In this document: one piece after another, positions 52,836 to 61,181 of the stretch
Layout: every line of letters begins with the position of its first letter
Position numbering within the stretch: position 1 is the first letter of the stretch
NCBI RefSeq assembly: GCF_005886345.1
Contig: NZ_PNEC01000046.1
Span: forward strand, 51,311-115,310
Direction of reading: 5' to 3'
Source of the DNA: Pseudoalteromonas phenolica
GTDB taxonomy: Bacteria; Pseudomonadota; Gammaproteobacteria; Enterobacterales; Alteromonadaceae
DNA length: 64,000 nucleotides
Position numbers and translations under genes: made by a program
Notes under the pieces: generated by a model
The model's input: the letters and a program-made list of their open reading frames with translations, nothing else
Database searches by the model: none
What the model was told of the DNA's origin: nothing

Positions 52836-53302
52836 ATAAACAAAAAGGCGTAGTGTTAATTACAGCGATGATCATGATAGTGGCCGTAACCGCTGTTGCA
52901 GTGAGTCTAATGAGCAGCAGTAGTATAGATTTGAAAATTACCAATGCCGCACAAGAGCGTGCAGAGGCTGAAACCGAGCTTATTGGTGAGATCCATAAGC
53001 TCATAGTTGCAGAAGGGACCAGTGCTAACAATCGATTTACACTTAAGCGTCAACAAATGCCTGATGAAGGTATGGATATGAGTTCGTCCTCAACCCCTTC
53101 GCATATGACGAATACACTTAAAAACTTAAATAACGGTGAAATGGAATTACACTGCCCAAGACAGTTCGCTTATACAGATGGCTTAACATGTAATCTAACG
53201 GAAATGGAGTCAACCATAACCTATGGGTCAAAGAATAAACATACAATTACAGTGGTCATAGGGATTGGTCAAGAAATCATTAGTCACAATGAGGGCAGCT
53301 AA
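52823..53302 (+). CDS. pilX: Type IV pilus minor pilin PilX
   Basis: 159 residues. The leader is N-K-Q-K-G|V-V-L-I-T-A-M, without the Glu5 of classical pilins, followed by V-A-V-T-A-V-A-V-S-L-M-S-S-S-S-I-D-L-K-I-T-N and A-E-A-E-T-E; this matches PilX in layout and position between pilW and pilY1. It contains a C-terminal Cys pair. The pilY1 start lies one nucleotide after its stop. Confidence 0.88.
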   Translation: MANVNKQKGVVLITAMIMIVAVTAVAVSLMSSSSIDLKITNAAQERAEAETELIGEIHKLIVAEGTSANNRFTLKRQQMPDEGMDMSSSSTPSHMTNTLKNLNNGEMELHCPRQFAYTDGLTCNLTEMESTITYGSKNKHTITVVIGIGQEIISHNEGS

Positions 53303-53303
53303 G

Positions 53304-56300
53304 ATGAAATATAGTGTATTTTTTGGTCTTGTATCTTTATTGCTCGCATCAACTGCAAAATCTGAAGATATCGAACTTTTTGTTAAACATAATGTCAATA
53401 TTGAAGAAAAGCCTAGGGTAATGATTGTATTTGATACCTCGGGCAGTATGGCATTTTCGAGTGAGTATGGTACCAGCTGTGGTTATGATTATTATCGTAG
53501 AAGATGGATACTTTGCCCGGATAATCGTTTAGGTGTTGCAAAAGATACCATAACAGACCTGATTGAAGATAAAGCGAATGAGAATGTAGATTTTGGCTTG
53601 ATGCGATTTAACAGTGACAATGAAGGAGGGTATGTACTTTCTGGGATAGGTTCTAGCAAATCGGATATAAAAAATAAAATTAATACCCTAGAGGCCAATG
53701 GGGGGACTCCTTTGAGCGAAACTCTCTGGGAAGCGTATTTGTATTTAACTGGTAAGAAGAAAGGTTACGCTGATAACCAATCTATTGGAAGGGATCAAAA
53801 TATAGAATTAGGTGATCAATACATCTCTCCTTTTACCCCAAAAGCTGGTGAGCAAAGGTGTAATAGCGCTGTGAATGTAATTTTAATGACCGATGGTGAC
53901 CCCTCTGTTGATACGAGTTCGAATTCAGATATCTCTAAACTCTATAAAAATACATTCAAACAAGATACGCCTGTTATAGAGAACAGTTATATGCCGGCTT
54001 TGGCAGCAGCTATGCATGGCAGAGGCGGTAAAGATCCTGTCGAAGTCGATCTTTACCCGAATACATCTGATTTAAAAGACACAGCTTATGTATACACCAT
54101 TGGTTTTGGTGAGGGAATGAGTGGTGCTGGTGAGAAAATTTTAAGAAAAACTGCCGCACTAGGAGGTGGTGATTACTATCAAGCGGACACTGCAGAAAAA
54201 TTAAAAGATGACTTTAATAAAATCTTGGTTGCCATAAACCAACGAAGCTCGAGCTTTGTCTCTCCTTCAGTATCAATGAATAGTTCGGATCAGACACAAA
54301 GTGGTAACTCCCTTTATTACACTATGTTTTATCCTGAGAAACATACCCGCTGGCAAGGCAACTTAAAAAAACTACAGGTTAAAGATGGTGAAATCATTGA
54401 CATGTCGAATAAGCCTGCACTTGATACGCAAGATGGCATCATCAGTAAAGATGCGACAACTTTTTGGTCTAAGCCAGGTTCGAATGACGGTAATAATATT
54501 GAGCAAGGTGGTGTGAATTACCAATTATCTCAACAAACCTCCCGAAAGTTGTTTTCTGATTTTGGAGTAGGGAGTTTAATTCCATTTAAGTGGTCGGAAG
54601 CCAAAAATGCGGTAGGTGCAACTCAGCTAATGGACAAGTTTGGAACGTCTACTGATGCAGAAACTAAGGACCTCATGGATTGGGTATCAGGTCTAGATGT
54701 GTTAAATGAAAATAGCGATTCGGGAAGAAGAAAAGATATTTTTGGTGATCCCCTTCATTCAAAACCAGTGAACATAGACTATGGTAATAATGATATCCGA
54801 GTGTTTATTGGCACTAACTCAGGCTTTCTGCATGCTTTCAAAGATAATGGCAACACAGTAAAAGAAAGTTGGGCATTTTTACCGGGTAAGTTGCTTGATA
54901 TTCAAAAGCCGTTAATGAATAAGCTAGATGGAACAAAGCTTTATGGTGTAGATGGCCCAATTACTGTTTTCCATAAAGACATTAACAGAGACAGCATTGT
55001 TAATGGTACAGACAAAGTGTGGCTGTTTTTTGGGCTTAGAAGAGGAGGAACGGCTTATTATGCTTTAGATATAACTAATCCTGATACACCTAAAATGTTA
55101 TGGGGCGCTCCTATAACATCACAAAAATCAGGATTTGAAGAATTAGGTCAGTCATGGTCAAAGCCTTTTGTTACTTATATTCGTTCGCAAAAAGAAAAGC
55201 CAGTTGTGATTTTTGGTGCAGGTTACGATACCAATAAAGATAATATTTCTAAAACTAGTGATAGTAAGGGACGTGGTTTATTTATTGTCGATGCTGAGAG
55301 TGGCAATTTAGTCTGGTCGTTGACACCCGGTGGACCAGCTAGCAATACTGAAAAAGCAAGCAAGTTTAAAGGCATACATAGCATAGCAGCAGATGTCTCC
55401 CTCATGGATTCTGATTATGATGGCTTTACGGATCGAATTTATGCAGCTGACACGGGAGGAAGCATTTGGCGAGTAGATATGCCTAGAGACAAGCCAAATG
55501 ATACTGATAATCCTTGGACACACTTTAAATTTGCAGAGTTATCAGGCTCAAAAAATAGGGATGATAGACGCTTCTTTTATCAACCATTAGTTGCTCGTAC
55601 TTTCTTTAGCAAAGTGACTAAGACTATAACCAGTAATGGGACATATTCAACTAGAAGAGAAGTGCCTTATGAAGCGATTATTATAGGCAGTGGAAATAGA
55701 GCTAGCCCGCTTGAAAAGATAGTGAACAATCAGCTATATGTGATACGTGATGAAAACACGGTTACACGCTCATATCAAGGCGATGAAGTCCCTGATCCGA
55801 TTTACCATAGTCAGCTTATGCAAGTGAAAGATGAACCTTTCTATCAAGCAGCGTCTAAACAAGCATTTTATGAAAAAGAAGCCGAGTTGGGTGCGCTTAA
55901 AGGGTGGAAGTATCAACTTAGAGTTGGAGAAAAGTCGCTAGCTAAAGCAACCGTAGTGGGTGGTATTGCTTACTTTACTTCGTTTACACCACATTTAGAT
56001 ACATCAATAGACCAATGCTCAGTTGGCAGCGGTGGTGGGGCTTTATATGCTCTACATTTGCATTATGGTGCGCGTGTCTTCCAAAAGATTAGGTATGACA
56101 CAGTGAGAGAAGTTCCCAGTACACCTGTGGTTCTTTATCATAACGAGTCTGAAACAGAAGGAGGTTCCAAACGCAGCACTGGTCGTTTGAATATTGAATT
56201 AAAGAATGTTGACTCTTCGGGAGGTAAAGGCCCAGATGGCAGTAAACCGAGTGAACCATTCTTAAGTGCAAAAGTAGCAGGTCCCTTACCAACACTCAAT

Positions 56301-56396
56301 AGCGCAGGGCAGCCAACATTTTTGAGTAATGAAGTCCATGGTATTATGACAAAGCAAATGTATATTTACAAGCGAGAAGATCATGATGAAAAGTAA
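53304..56396 (+). CDS. pilY1: Type IV pilus tip adhesin/assembly factor PilY1
   Basis: About 1030 residues from the ATG at 53304, which has GAGGG upstream and a proper signal peptide (S-V-F-F-G-L-V-S-L-L-L-A-S); an open frame from 53265 would precede it with non-signal residues. A von Willebrand A domain with MIDAS V-F-D-T-S-G-S-M lies near the N-terminus. The C-terminal beta-propeller is typical of PilY1 (G-T-N-S-G-F-L-H-A-F, Y-A-A-D-T-G-G-S-I-W-R-V-D) with calcium-like loops D-I-N-R-D-S-I-V-N and D-S-D-Y-D-G-F-T-D. It supports pilus extension and surface attachment. It overlaps pilE by 14 nt. Confidence 0.93.
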   Translation: MKYSVFFGLVSLLLASTAKSEDIELFVKHNVNIEEKPRVMIVFDTSGSMAFSSEYGTSCGYDYYRRRWILCPDNRLGVAKDTITDLIEDKANENVDFGLMRFNSDNEGGYVLSGIGSSKSDIKNKINTLEANGGTPLSETLWEAYLYLTGKKKGYADNQSIGRDQNIELGDQYISPFTPKAGEQRCNSAVNVILMTDGDPSVDTSSNSDISKLYKNTFKQDTPVIENSYMPALAAAMHGRGGKDPVEVDLYPNTSDLKDTAYVYTIGFGEGMSGAGEKILRKTAALGGGDYYQADTAEKLKDDFNKILVAINQRSSSFVSPSVSMNSSDQTQSGNSLYYTMFYPEKHTRWQGNLKKLQVKDGEIIDMSNKPALDTQDGIISKDATTFWSKPGSNDGNNIEQGGVNYQLSQQTSRKLFSDFGVGSLIPFKWSEAKNAVGATQLMDKFGTSTDAETKDLMDWVSGLDVLNENSDSGRRKDIFGDPLHSKPVNIDYGNNDIRVFIGTNSGFLHAFKDNGNTVKESWAFLPGKLLDIQKPLMNKLDGTKLYGVDGPITVFHKDINRDSIVNGTDKVWLFFGLRRGGTAYYALDITNPDTPKMLWGAPITSQKSGFEELGQSWSKPFVTYIRSQKEKPVVIFGAGYDTNKDNISKTSDSKGRGLFIVDAESGNLVWSLTPGGPASNTEKASKFKGIHSIAADVSLMDSDYDGFTDRIYAADTGGSIWRVDMPRDKPNDTDNPWTHFKFAELSGSKNRDDRRFFYQPLVARTFFSKVTKTITSNGTYSTRREVPYEAIIIGSGNRASPLEKIVNNQLYVIRDENTVTRSYQGDEVPDPIYHSQLMQVKDEPFYQAASKQAFYEKEAELGALKGWKYQLRVGEKSLAKATVVGGIAYFTSFTPHLDTSIDQCSVGSGGGALYALHLHYGARVFQKIRYDTVREVPSTPVVLYHNESETEGGSKRSTGRLNIELKNVDSSGGKGPDGSKPSEPFLSAKVAGPLPTLNSAGQPTFLSNEVHGIMTKQMYIYKREDHDEK

Positions 56397-56802
56397 TCGC
56401 ATAAAGGGCTTTACCTTGCTCGAAATGCTGATTGTTGTTGCGATAGCGGGCATTTTAGCCTCAGTCGCCTATCCTCAGTACACCGAATACGTTAAAAGAG
56501 CCGCACGCTCAGATGCAATGGTTTTACTATTAGATGCTGCCAATAAACAAGAGCAGTACTATGCTGATAATAGAAGTTATGCGGATGATTTGAATTTAAT
56601 TAACGTCCCTTCAACGAGTGAAAATGGTTATTTTAATATTACAGTAGAGGTGCCAGACACAGGCACCTCATTCACGATAACTGCGACAGCTGCTGCTGGA
56701 GCGGTGGCAGGCGATACAGCTTGTACAACTTTTACAATTACAGATACTGGTATTAAAGGCTCAACTGGCACAAGTGAGCCAGTCGACTGTTGGGAGCGCT
56801 AA
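56383..56802 (+). CDS. pilE: Type IV pilus minor pilin PilE
   Basis: 139 residues, starting at ATG 56383 or 56386. Leader K-G|F-T-L-L-E-M-L-I-V-V-A-I-A-G-I-L-A-S-V-A-Y-P, mature Glu5, then Y-T-E-Y-V-K-R-A-A-R-S-D-A and E-Q-Y-Y-A-D-N-R-S-Y. Two Cys near the C-terminus (C-T-T-F ... D-C-W) form the usual D-loop. It is the last gene of the operon and its stop overlaps the stop of the convergent FimT-like gene. Confidence 0.93.
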   Translation: MMKSNRIKGFTLLEMLIVVAIAGILASVAYPQYTEYVKRAARSDAMVLLLDAANKQEQYYADNRSYADDLNLINVPSTSENGYFNITVEVPDTGTSFTITATAAAGAVAGDTACTTFTITDTGIKGSTGTSEPVDCWER

Positions 56803-57338
56803 ATGCGCTTCTTACACCTTTTTGTATCTCTTAATCTAGCCCTACCTGCATTATTAATGCTCATCTCCAATCCGATTGGTTTACCTTCATAATCGAATGA
56901 GCAGTAAACAAAAGTCCCATTTGCTAGACCTTTTAAACTACCATCGGGTTTGAAGGTAATAGCATGTCTGGGATACGACAATTCGTCTTTTATGTTTATT
57001 CTGTCTATTACATATAAAACTTGCTCGTCAGCATCTAATACATGGTTTCTATTAGTATCAACAAAGCTGGTTAAGGACTCATGCCAAAGATCTTTGTGGC
57101 ATTTATTATGAACTAAGCCACATATACTAATATATTTATCGTGGGTAATAGCGTAGCTGCGAGATAAAAAAATTTGTCGCTTTATCTGTTTCAGGGCTAC
57201 TTCAGGTCTATTCTTGTGTAAAACACTATTGAATGAAGGTACCGCTAAAAGACTAAGAATAACGATTAAAGATAAGGTGATGAGTAACTCAATTAAAGTT
57301 AAACCTCGGGTGTAATTAGGTGTGCTTTTAGCTGCCAT
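56799..57338 (-). CDS. FimT/GspH-type pseudopilin (first of two)
   Basis: 179 residues. Leader T-R-G|L-T-L-I-E-L-L-I-T-L with mature Glu5, then a helix and beta-rich domain with Cys pairs (S-I-C-G-L-V-H-N-K-C; F-V-Y-C-S-F; R-C). The layout F-N-S-V-L-H-K-N-R and F-K-P-D-G-S matches FimT/FimU. Residue 1 of the mature protein is Leu rather than Phe. In other bacteria fimT/fimU leads the operon; here it is convergent with it and overlaps pilE by 4 bp. Confidence 0.9.
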   Translation of the reverse strand: MAAKSTPNYTRGLTLIELLITLSLIVILSLLAVPSFNSVLHKNRPEVALKQIKRQIFLSRSYAITHDKYISICGLVHNKCHKDLWHESLTSFVDTNRNHVLDADEQVLYVIDRINIKDELSYPRHAITFKPDGSLKGLANGTFVYCSFDYEGKPIGLEMSINNAGRARLRDTKRCKKRI

Positions 57339-57405
57339 CCTTGCAACCTTAAAATATTAACTATTTTAAATTAATATAGAACAAAGTGTTCATTTGTCAA
57401 AGTTT

Positions 57406-57948
57406 TTACAAGCAATTATCAGCATCTTCTGCATCACCGTTATAACGGGATGTTCCTCCAACAGTAAGCGTCATTACCTTGGCATGTTCAGCTTTATTCA
57501 GTGGGCAGTAGATAAACTTACCGCCATTACTATTCACAATTCGACCACTACTATCAAATCTCACACGAGTGTCAGGGGCTTTTAGGTTATCGTTTACAGC
57601 GATTTTCTCCATGACGCGTAGTAAATCATCACCCGCTACTTCGTATGTGGCATTATTATTTTTATCTATAAATGAAATGATTTGGTCGTTTTTCCAATCG
57701 TTGGTGCAAGTGAGGTTTTTTTTCGCAGCTAATTCAGTCGCATTTACTGGGCATAAAATAACTATCTCATCACTTGTCGTTGCTTTTGCTCTAGCAAACG
57801 TAATATGTCTTTTTAGTTCAAGCACAAAAGATTCAGCTCGAGTTTTTTCATTTAAATCAGTATTACCTGTAAACGATAGAGTCGCAAGGATTGCTAAGAT
57901 AGCAATGGTAATAAGCAATTCTAATAATGTGAAACCGCGATGTTGCAT
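57406..57948 (-). CDS. FimT/GspH-type pseudopilin (second of two)
   Basis: About 180 residues from the ATG at 57948, with AGGTG upstream; the open frame reaches 57978. Leader H-R-G|F-T-L-L-E-L-L-I-T-I-A, then helix A-I-L-A-T-L-S-F and a beta domain: E-L-K-R-H-I-T-F-A-R-A-K-A, F-D-S-S-G-R-I, F-I-Y-C-P. It has three conserved Cys sites plus a C-terminal C-L. It is a paralogue of the upstream-in-coordinate pseudopilin, in the same orientation with a 68-bp gap, and both probably serve the convergent minor-pilin complex. Confidence 0.9.
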   Translation of the reverse strand: MQHRGFTLLELLITIAILAILATLSFTGNTDLNEKTRAESFVLELKRHITFARAKATTSDEIVILCPVNATELAAKKNLTCTNDWKNDQIISFIDKNNNATYEVAGDDLLRVMEKIAVNDNLKAPDTRVRFDSSGRIVNSNGGKFIYCPLNKAEHAKVMTLTVGGTSRYNGDAEDADNCL

Positions 57949-58083
57949 ATTTACACCTAGAAAAGAGCAATTATTCAATTATAGCACAATGCATTATGAA
58001 GCTTTTTCTTCTATGTTTGCAACGAGTTTGTTTGCCTTGTTTTAGGGGATTGTCTAAAATCGACGCACTCGCTAAGGAAATAA

Positions 58084-58428
<345 letters not shown>

Positions 58429-58437
58429 CTTTGAAAT

Positions 58438-58466
58438 AAAAATGGCGCCTGATAAGCGCCATTTTT
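58438..58466. terminator. Bidirectional terminator
   Basis: An 11-bp stem, AAAAATGGCGC / GCGCCATTTTT, with a 7-nt loop. It lies between the convergent glnB and bamD genes. Confidence 0.95.
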
Positions 58467-58480
58467 ATTTTGAGTATTAT

Positions 58481-59254
58481 TTAGTTGCTACTTCTTATTT
58501 GCTCATTTAGAAGTCGTGTTTGCTGCGCATGCAGACGTAACTCATCTAATCCTAATTTTTCGTAACTTTTTTCCATTATATCAAGCGCTTCAATTAAATA
58601 ACTGCTTTGTGAGAAGTGTTCAACAACATATTTACCGCGATTAGCCGCGGCTAAAAAGGCTTCTCGTTCGAAGTAATACTCAGCAACTTTAATTTCATAA
58701 CGTGCCATTTTATTAAGCAACCAAACAAGGCGCTTTTTAGCCTCTGCAACATAAGGGCTATTTGGGTAGCTATCCGTTAATGTTGATAAGTCTTGAAAAG
58801 CCACACTGGTGCGGCTTGCATCTCTATCAGCTCTATCTATTCCAAAGTATTCCTGGAATGCATTTTCATCAGCTTGAATATTTACCAAGCCACGCATGAA
58901 ATACATGTAATCTAAATTTTTATGATTGGGATTTAAGCGTATAAAACGATCTATGGTGGCAAGTGCCTGATCCGTATTCCCTGTTTTATAGTGTGCGAAT
59001 ACTAAATCCATTTGTACTTGTTGAGCGTGAGGGCCAAATGGGTAGCGAGAATTAAGTGCACTTAATAATTCGATAGAGCGGGCATAAAGTCCTGAGTCTA
59101 AAGTTGACTTAGCATCTTCATATAAAGCTTGTGCAGATTTGTTTGGTACTCGTTCAATGTCTTCTTGCTCAGGCGCAGAAGAACATGCCGCAAGACCTAG
59201 AAAAGAAGTACTGACTAGGATGGCAAAGGCGCGTTTCCCTAATTTAGTTATCAT
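58481..59254 (-). CDS. bamD: Outer-membrane assembly lipoprotein BamD
   Basis: 257 residues. Lipobox L-A-A-C with Cys24. Five TPR-type helical pairs follow (A-L-Y-E-D-A-K-S-T-L-D-S-G-L-Y-A-R-S-I-E-L-L; R-Y-P-F-G-P-H-A-Q-Q-V-Q; Y-P-N-S-P-Y-V-A-E-A-K-K-R-L). This is the essential BamD/YfiO (ComL) part of the beta-barrel assembly machine, which acts with BamA at the outer membrane. It is divergent from rluD, as in E. coli. Confidence 0.96.
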   Translation of the reverse strand: MITKLGKRAFAILVSTSFLGLAACSSAPEQEDIERVPNKSAQALYEDAKSTLDSGLYARSIELLSALNSRYPFGPHAQQVQMDLVFAHYKTGNTDQALATIDRFIRLNPNHKNLDYMYFMRGLVNIQADENAFQEYFGIDRADRDASRTSVAFQDLSTLTDSYPNSPYVAEAKKRLVWLLNKMARYEIKVAEYYFEREAFLAAANRGKYVVEHFSQSSYLIEALDIMEKSYEKLGLDELRLHAQQTRLLNEQIRSSN

Positions 59255-59377
59255 TTTATTTTACTACCTTCGGTGTCTTCGGCTAGGCCAAGATGGCAAA
59301 ACCGAGTAAACTATGCATTTATGCGATTCTAACCCAGTCGAGCTAAGCTTGCACTGGTAATTTAGGTAAACTAACAG

Positions 59378-60355
59378 ATGTCTGAGCAAATTTCTCTACA
59401 AGCCGAAGTGCCAACTGAATTAGGCGGTAAACGTCTAGACCAAATTTTGGCGCAAATGTTCCCTGATTTTTCACGTTCAAGAATAAAAACTTGGATTTTA
59501 GATGAAAAAGTCACCGTCGATGGTGAGGTCTTATCGACACCGAGAGAAAAGCTATTAGGTGGGGAATTAATTTCCATCGAGACGCAAATCGAAGCGCCGC
59601 GTGAATATGAAGCACAAGACATCGAGTTAAACATCGTTTACGAAGATGATGACATCCTTGTTATCAATAAGCCTATGGGGCTAGTGGTACACCCAGGTGC
59701 TGGTAATCCAGATGGCACAATATTAAATGCCTTATTACATCATCATCCGGATATCATTAATGTGCCACGAGCCGGTATTGTGCATCGTCTAGATAAAGAT
59801 ACGACAGGTTTAATGGTTGTTGCAAAAACCATCCAAGCCCAAACACATCTTGTTAAAGCCCTACAAAAACGCGATAACTTTACCCGTGAATATGAAGCGA
59901 TATGTAATGGTACAATGACAGCCGGAGGCATGGTTGAAAAACCAATTGGTCGTCATGCAACAAAACGCACGCATATGGCTATTCATGAAATGGGCAAACC
60001 TGCGGTAACGCATTATCGCGTTGCAGAAAAATTCAGAGCGCATACACGTTTACGCTTAAGACTAGAAACAGGTCGTACTCACCAAATTCGTGTACACATG
60101 GCTTATTTAACGCACCCGCTTGTAGGTGATCAATTATATGGCGGCCGCCCTCGTCCTCCTCGCAATGCAACACCAGAATTGTTCGCGCAGCTAAGAGACT
60201 TTAAACGTCAAGCGCTGCATGCAATTAAATTGAGTATTGCGCACCCAATTACGGGAGAGCAAATGACTTGGGAAGCCCCTGTACCTGAAGATATGCAGAT
60301 TCTAACCCAGGCGTTACGTGATGACACGAAAGCCAATCCCGATTTAGTCTATTAG
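59378..60355 (+). CDS. rluD: 23S rRNA pseudouridine(1911/1915/1917) synthase RluD
   Basis: 325 residues. An N-terminal S4 RNA-binding domain (R-L-D-Q-I-L-A-Q-M-F-P-D-F-S-R-S-R) is followed by the RsuA/RluA catalytic domain, with Asp in H-R-L-D-K-D-T-T-G-L-M-V-V-A-K. The C-terminal block E-T-G-R-T-H-Q-I-R-V-H-M is also typical. It modifies helix 69 of 23S rRNA. pgeF follows after 3 nt. Confidence 0.96.
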   Translation: MSEQISLQAEVPTELGGKRLDQILAQMFPDFSRSRIKTWILDEKVTVDGEVLSTPREKLLGGELISIETQIEAPREYEAQDIELNIVYEDDDILVINKPMGLVVHPGAGNPDGTILNALLHHHPDIINVPRAGIVHRLDKDTTGLMVVAKTIQAQTHLVKALQKRDNFTREYEAICNGTMTAGGMVEKPIGRHATKRTHMAIHEMGKPAVTHYRVAEKFRAHTRLRLRLETGRTHQIRVHMAYLTHPLVGDQLYGGRPRPPRNATPELFAQLRDFKRQALHAIKLSIAHPITGEQMTWEAPVPEDMQILTQALRDDTKANPDLVY

Positions 60356-60358
60356 AAT

Positions 60359-61093
60359 ATGCAGTTAGTTGACTGGCCATTACACCAAGTTGTCGGTGGT
60401 ATTCAAACTACACGTTTAGGAGGTTGTTCTAGACCTCCTTATTCGAGTTTTAACCTTGGATATCATGTTGGCGATGATGAAGATGTGGTTTTGGCTAATC
60501 ATCGAGTATTAAATGAGTTTTTACCAAGTCCACCATTTTGGCTAGATCAGGTTCATAGTGCCAATGTTGTAGAGGTAACAAACTCTGTTACAGAGCAGAA
60601 GCTATCTGATAGGCCAAAAGCAGATGCGCTTTATACAAAACTAAAAGCACAGCCTTTGGCAATTATGACAGCTGATTGTTTGCCAATTTTGTTAGCGAGT
60701 AATAATGGTAAAGAAGTGGCGGCTGTGCATGGTGGTTGGCGGCCTCTCGCTGGTAATATTATTGAGAAAACGATTGAGAAGTTTACCGCACCGAATCAGC
60801 AAATATCGGCTTGGTTAGGTCCAGCAATTGGACCTACTGCATTTGAAGTGGGTTCTGATGTTGTGAATGCTTTTACAAGGATCAACTCTTCACATATTGA
60901 TGATTTCACAGAGCTACAAAATCAAAAGTACCTAGCTGATATATTTTCTATCGCTAAACGACAGTTGTCTTCGCTAGGAGTAACACAAATATATAGCCAG
61001 TATGAGTGCACCTTTTCCTCACCATCAAAGTACTTTTCTTACCGCAGAGATGCAATTACGGGTCGATTAGCGACATTGATTTGGCGCAAATAA
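60359..61093 (+). CDS. pgeF: Purine nucleoside phosphorylase/peptidoglycan-editing PgeF (YfiH family)
   Basis: 244 residues with the multicopper-oxidase-like laccase-domain motifs: Q-V-H-S-A-N-V, T-A-D-C-L-P-I-L-L-A, and H-G-G-W-R-P-L-A-G. The conserved His and Cys bind zinc. Members show purine-nucleoside phosphorylase/adenosine deaminase activity and in E. coli influence peptidoglycan composition. It follows rluD by 3 nt and precedes clpB, the E. coli gene order. Confidence 0.93.
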   Translation: MQLVDWPLHQVVGGIQTTRLGGCSRPPYSSFNLGYHVGDDEDVVLANHRVLNEFLPSPPFWLDQVHSANVVEVTNSVTEQKLSDRPKADALYTKLKAQPLAIMTADCLPILLASNNGKEVAAVHGGWRPLAGNIIEKTIEKFTAPNQQISAWLGPAIGPTAFEVGSDVVNAFTRINSSHIDDFTELQNQKYLADIFSIAKRQLSSLGVTQIYSQYECTFSSPSKYFSYRRDAITGRLATLIWRK

Positions 61094-61115
61094 ACCAAAT
61101 TAAAACCTTAAAATA

Positions 61116-61147
61116 GCCTTGAACAATACCTGTTGAATACCCATAAA
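61116..61147 (+). promoter_or_regulatory. Sigma-32 (heat-shock) promoter of clpB
   Basis: CTTGAA at 61118-61123 as -35 and ACCCATAA at 61139-61146 as -10, separated by a spacer of about 15 nt. This agrees with the heat-shock consensus CTTGAAA-N13/15-CCCCATNT. It lies about 35 nt before the clpB start. Confidence 0.75.
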
Positions 61148-61181
61148 GTAACTAGATTATTATTATAAAGGTTTAGACGTC

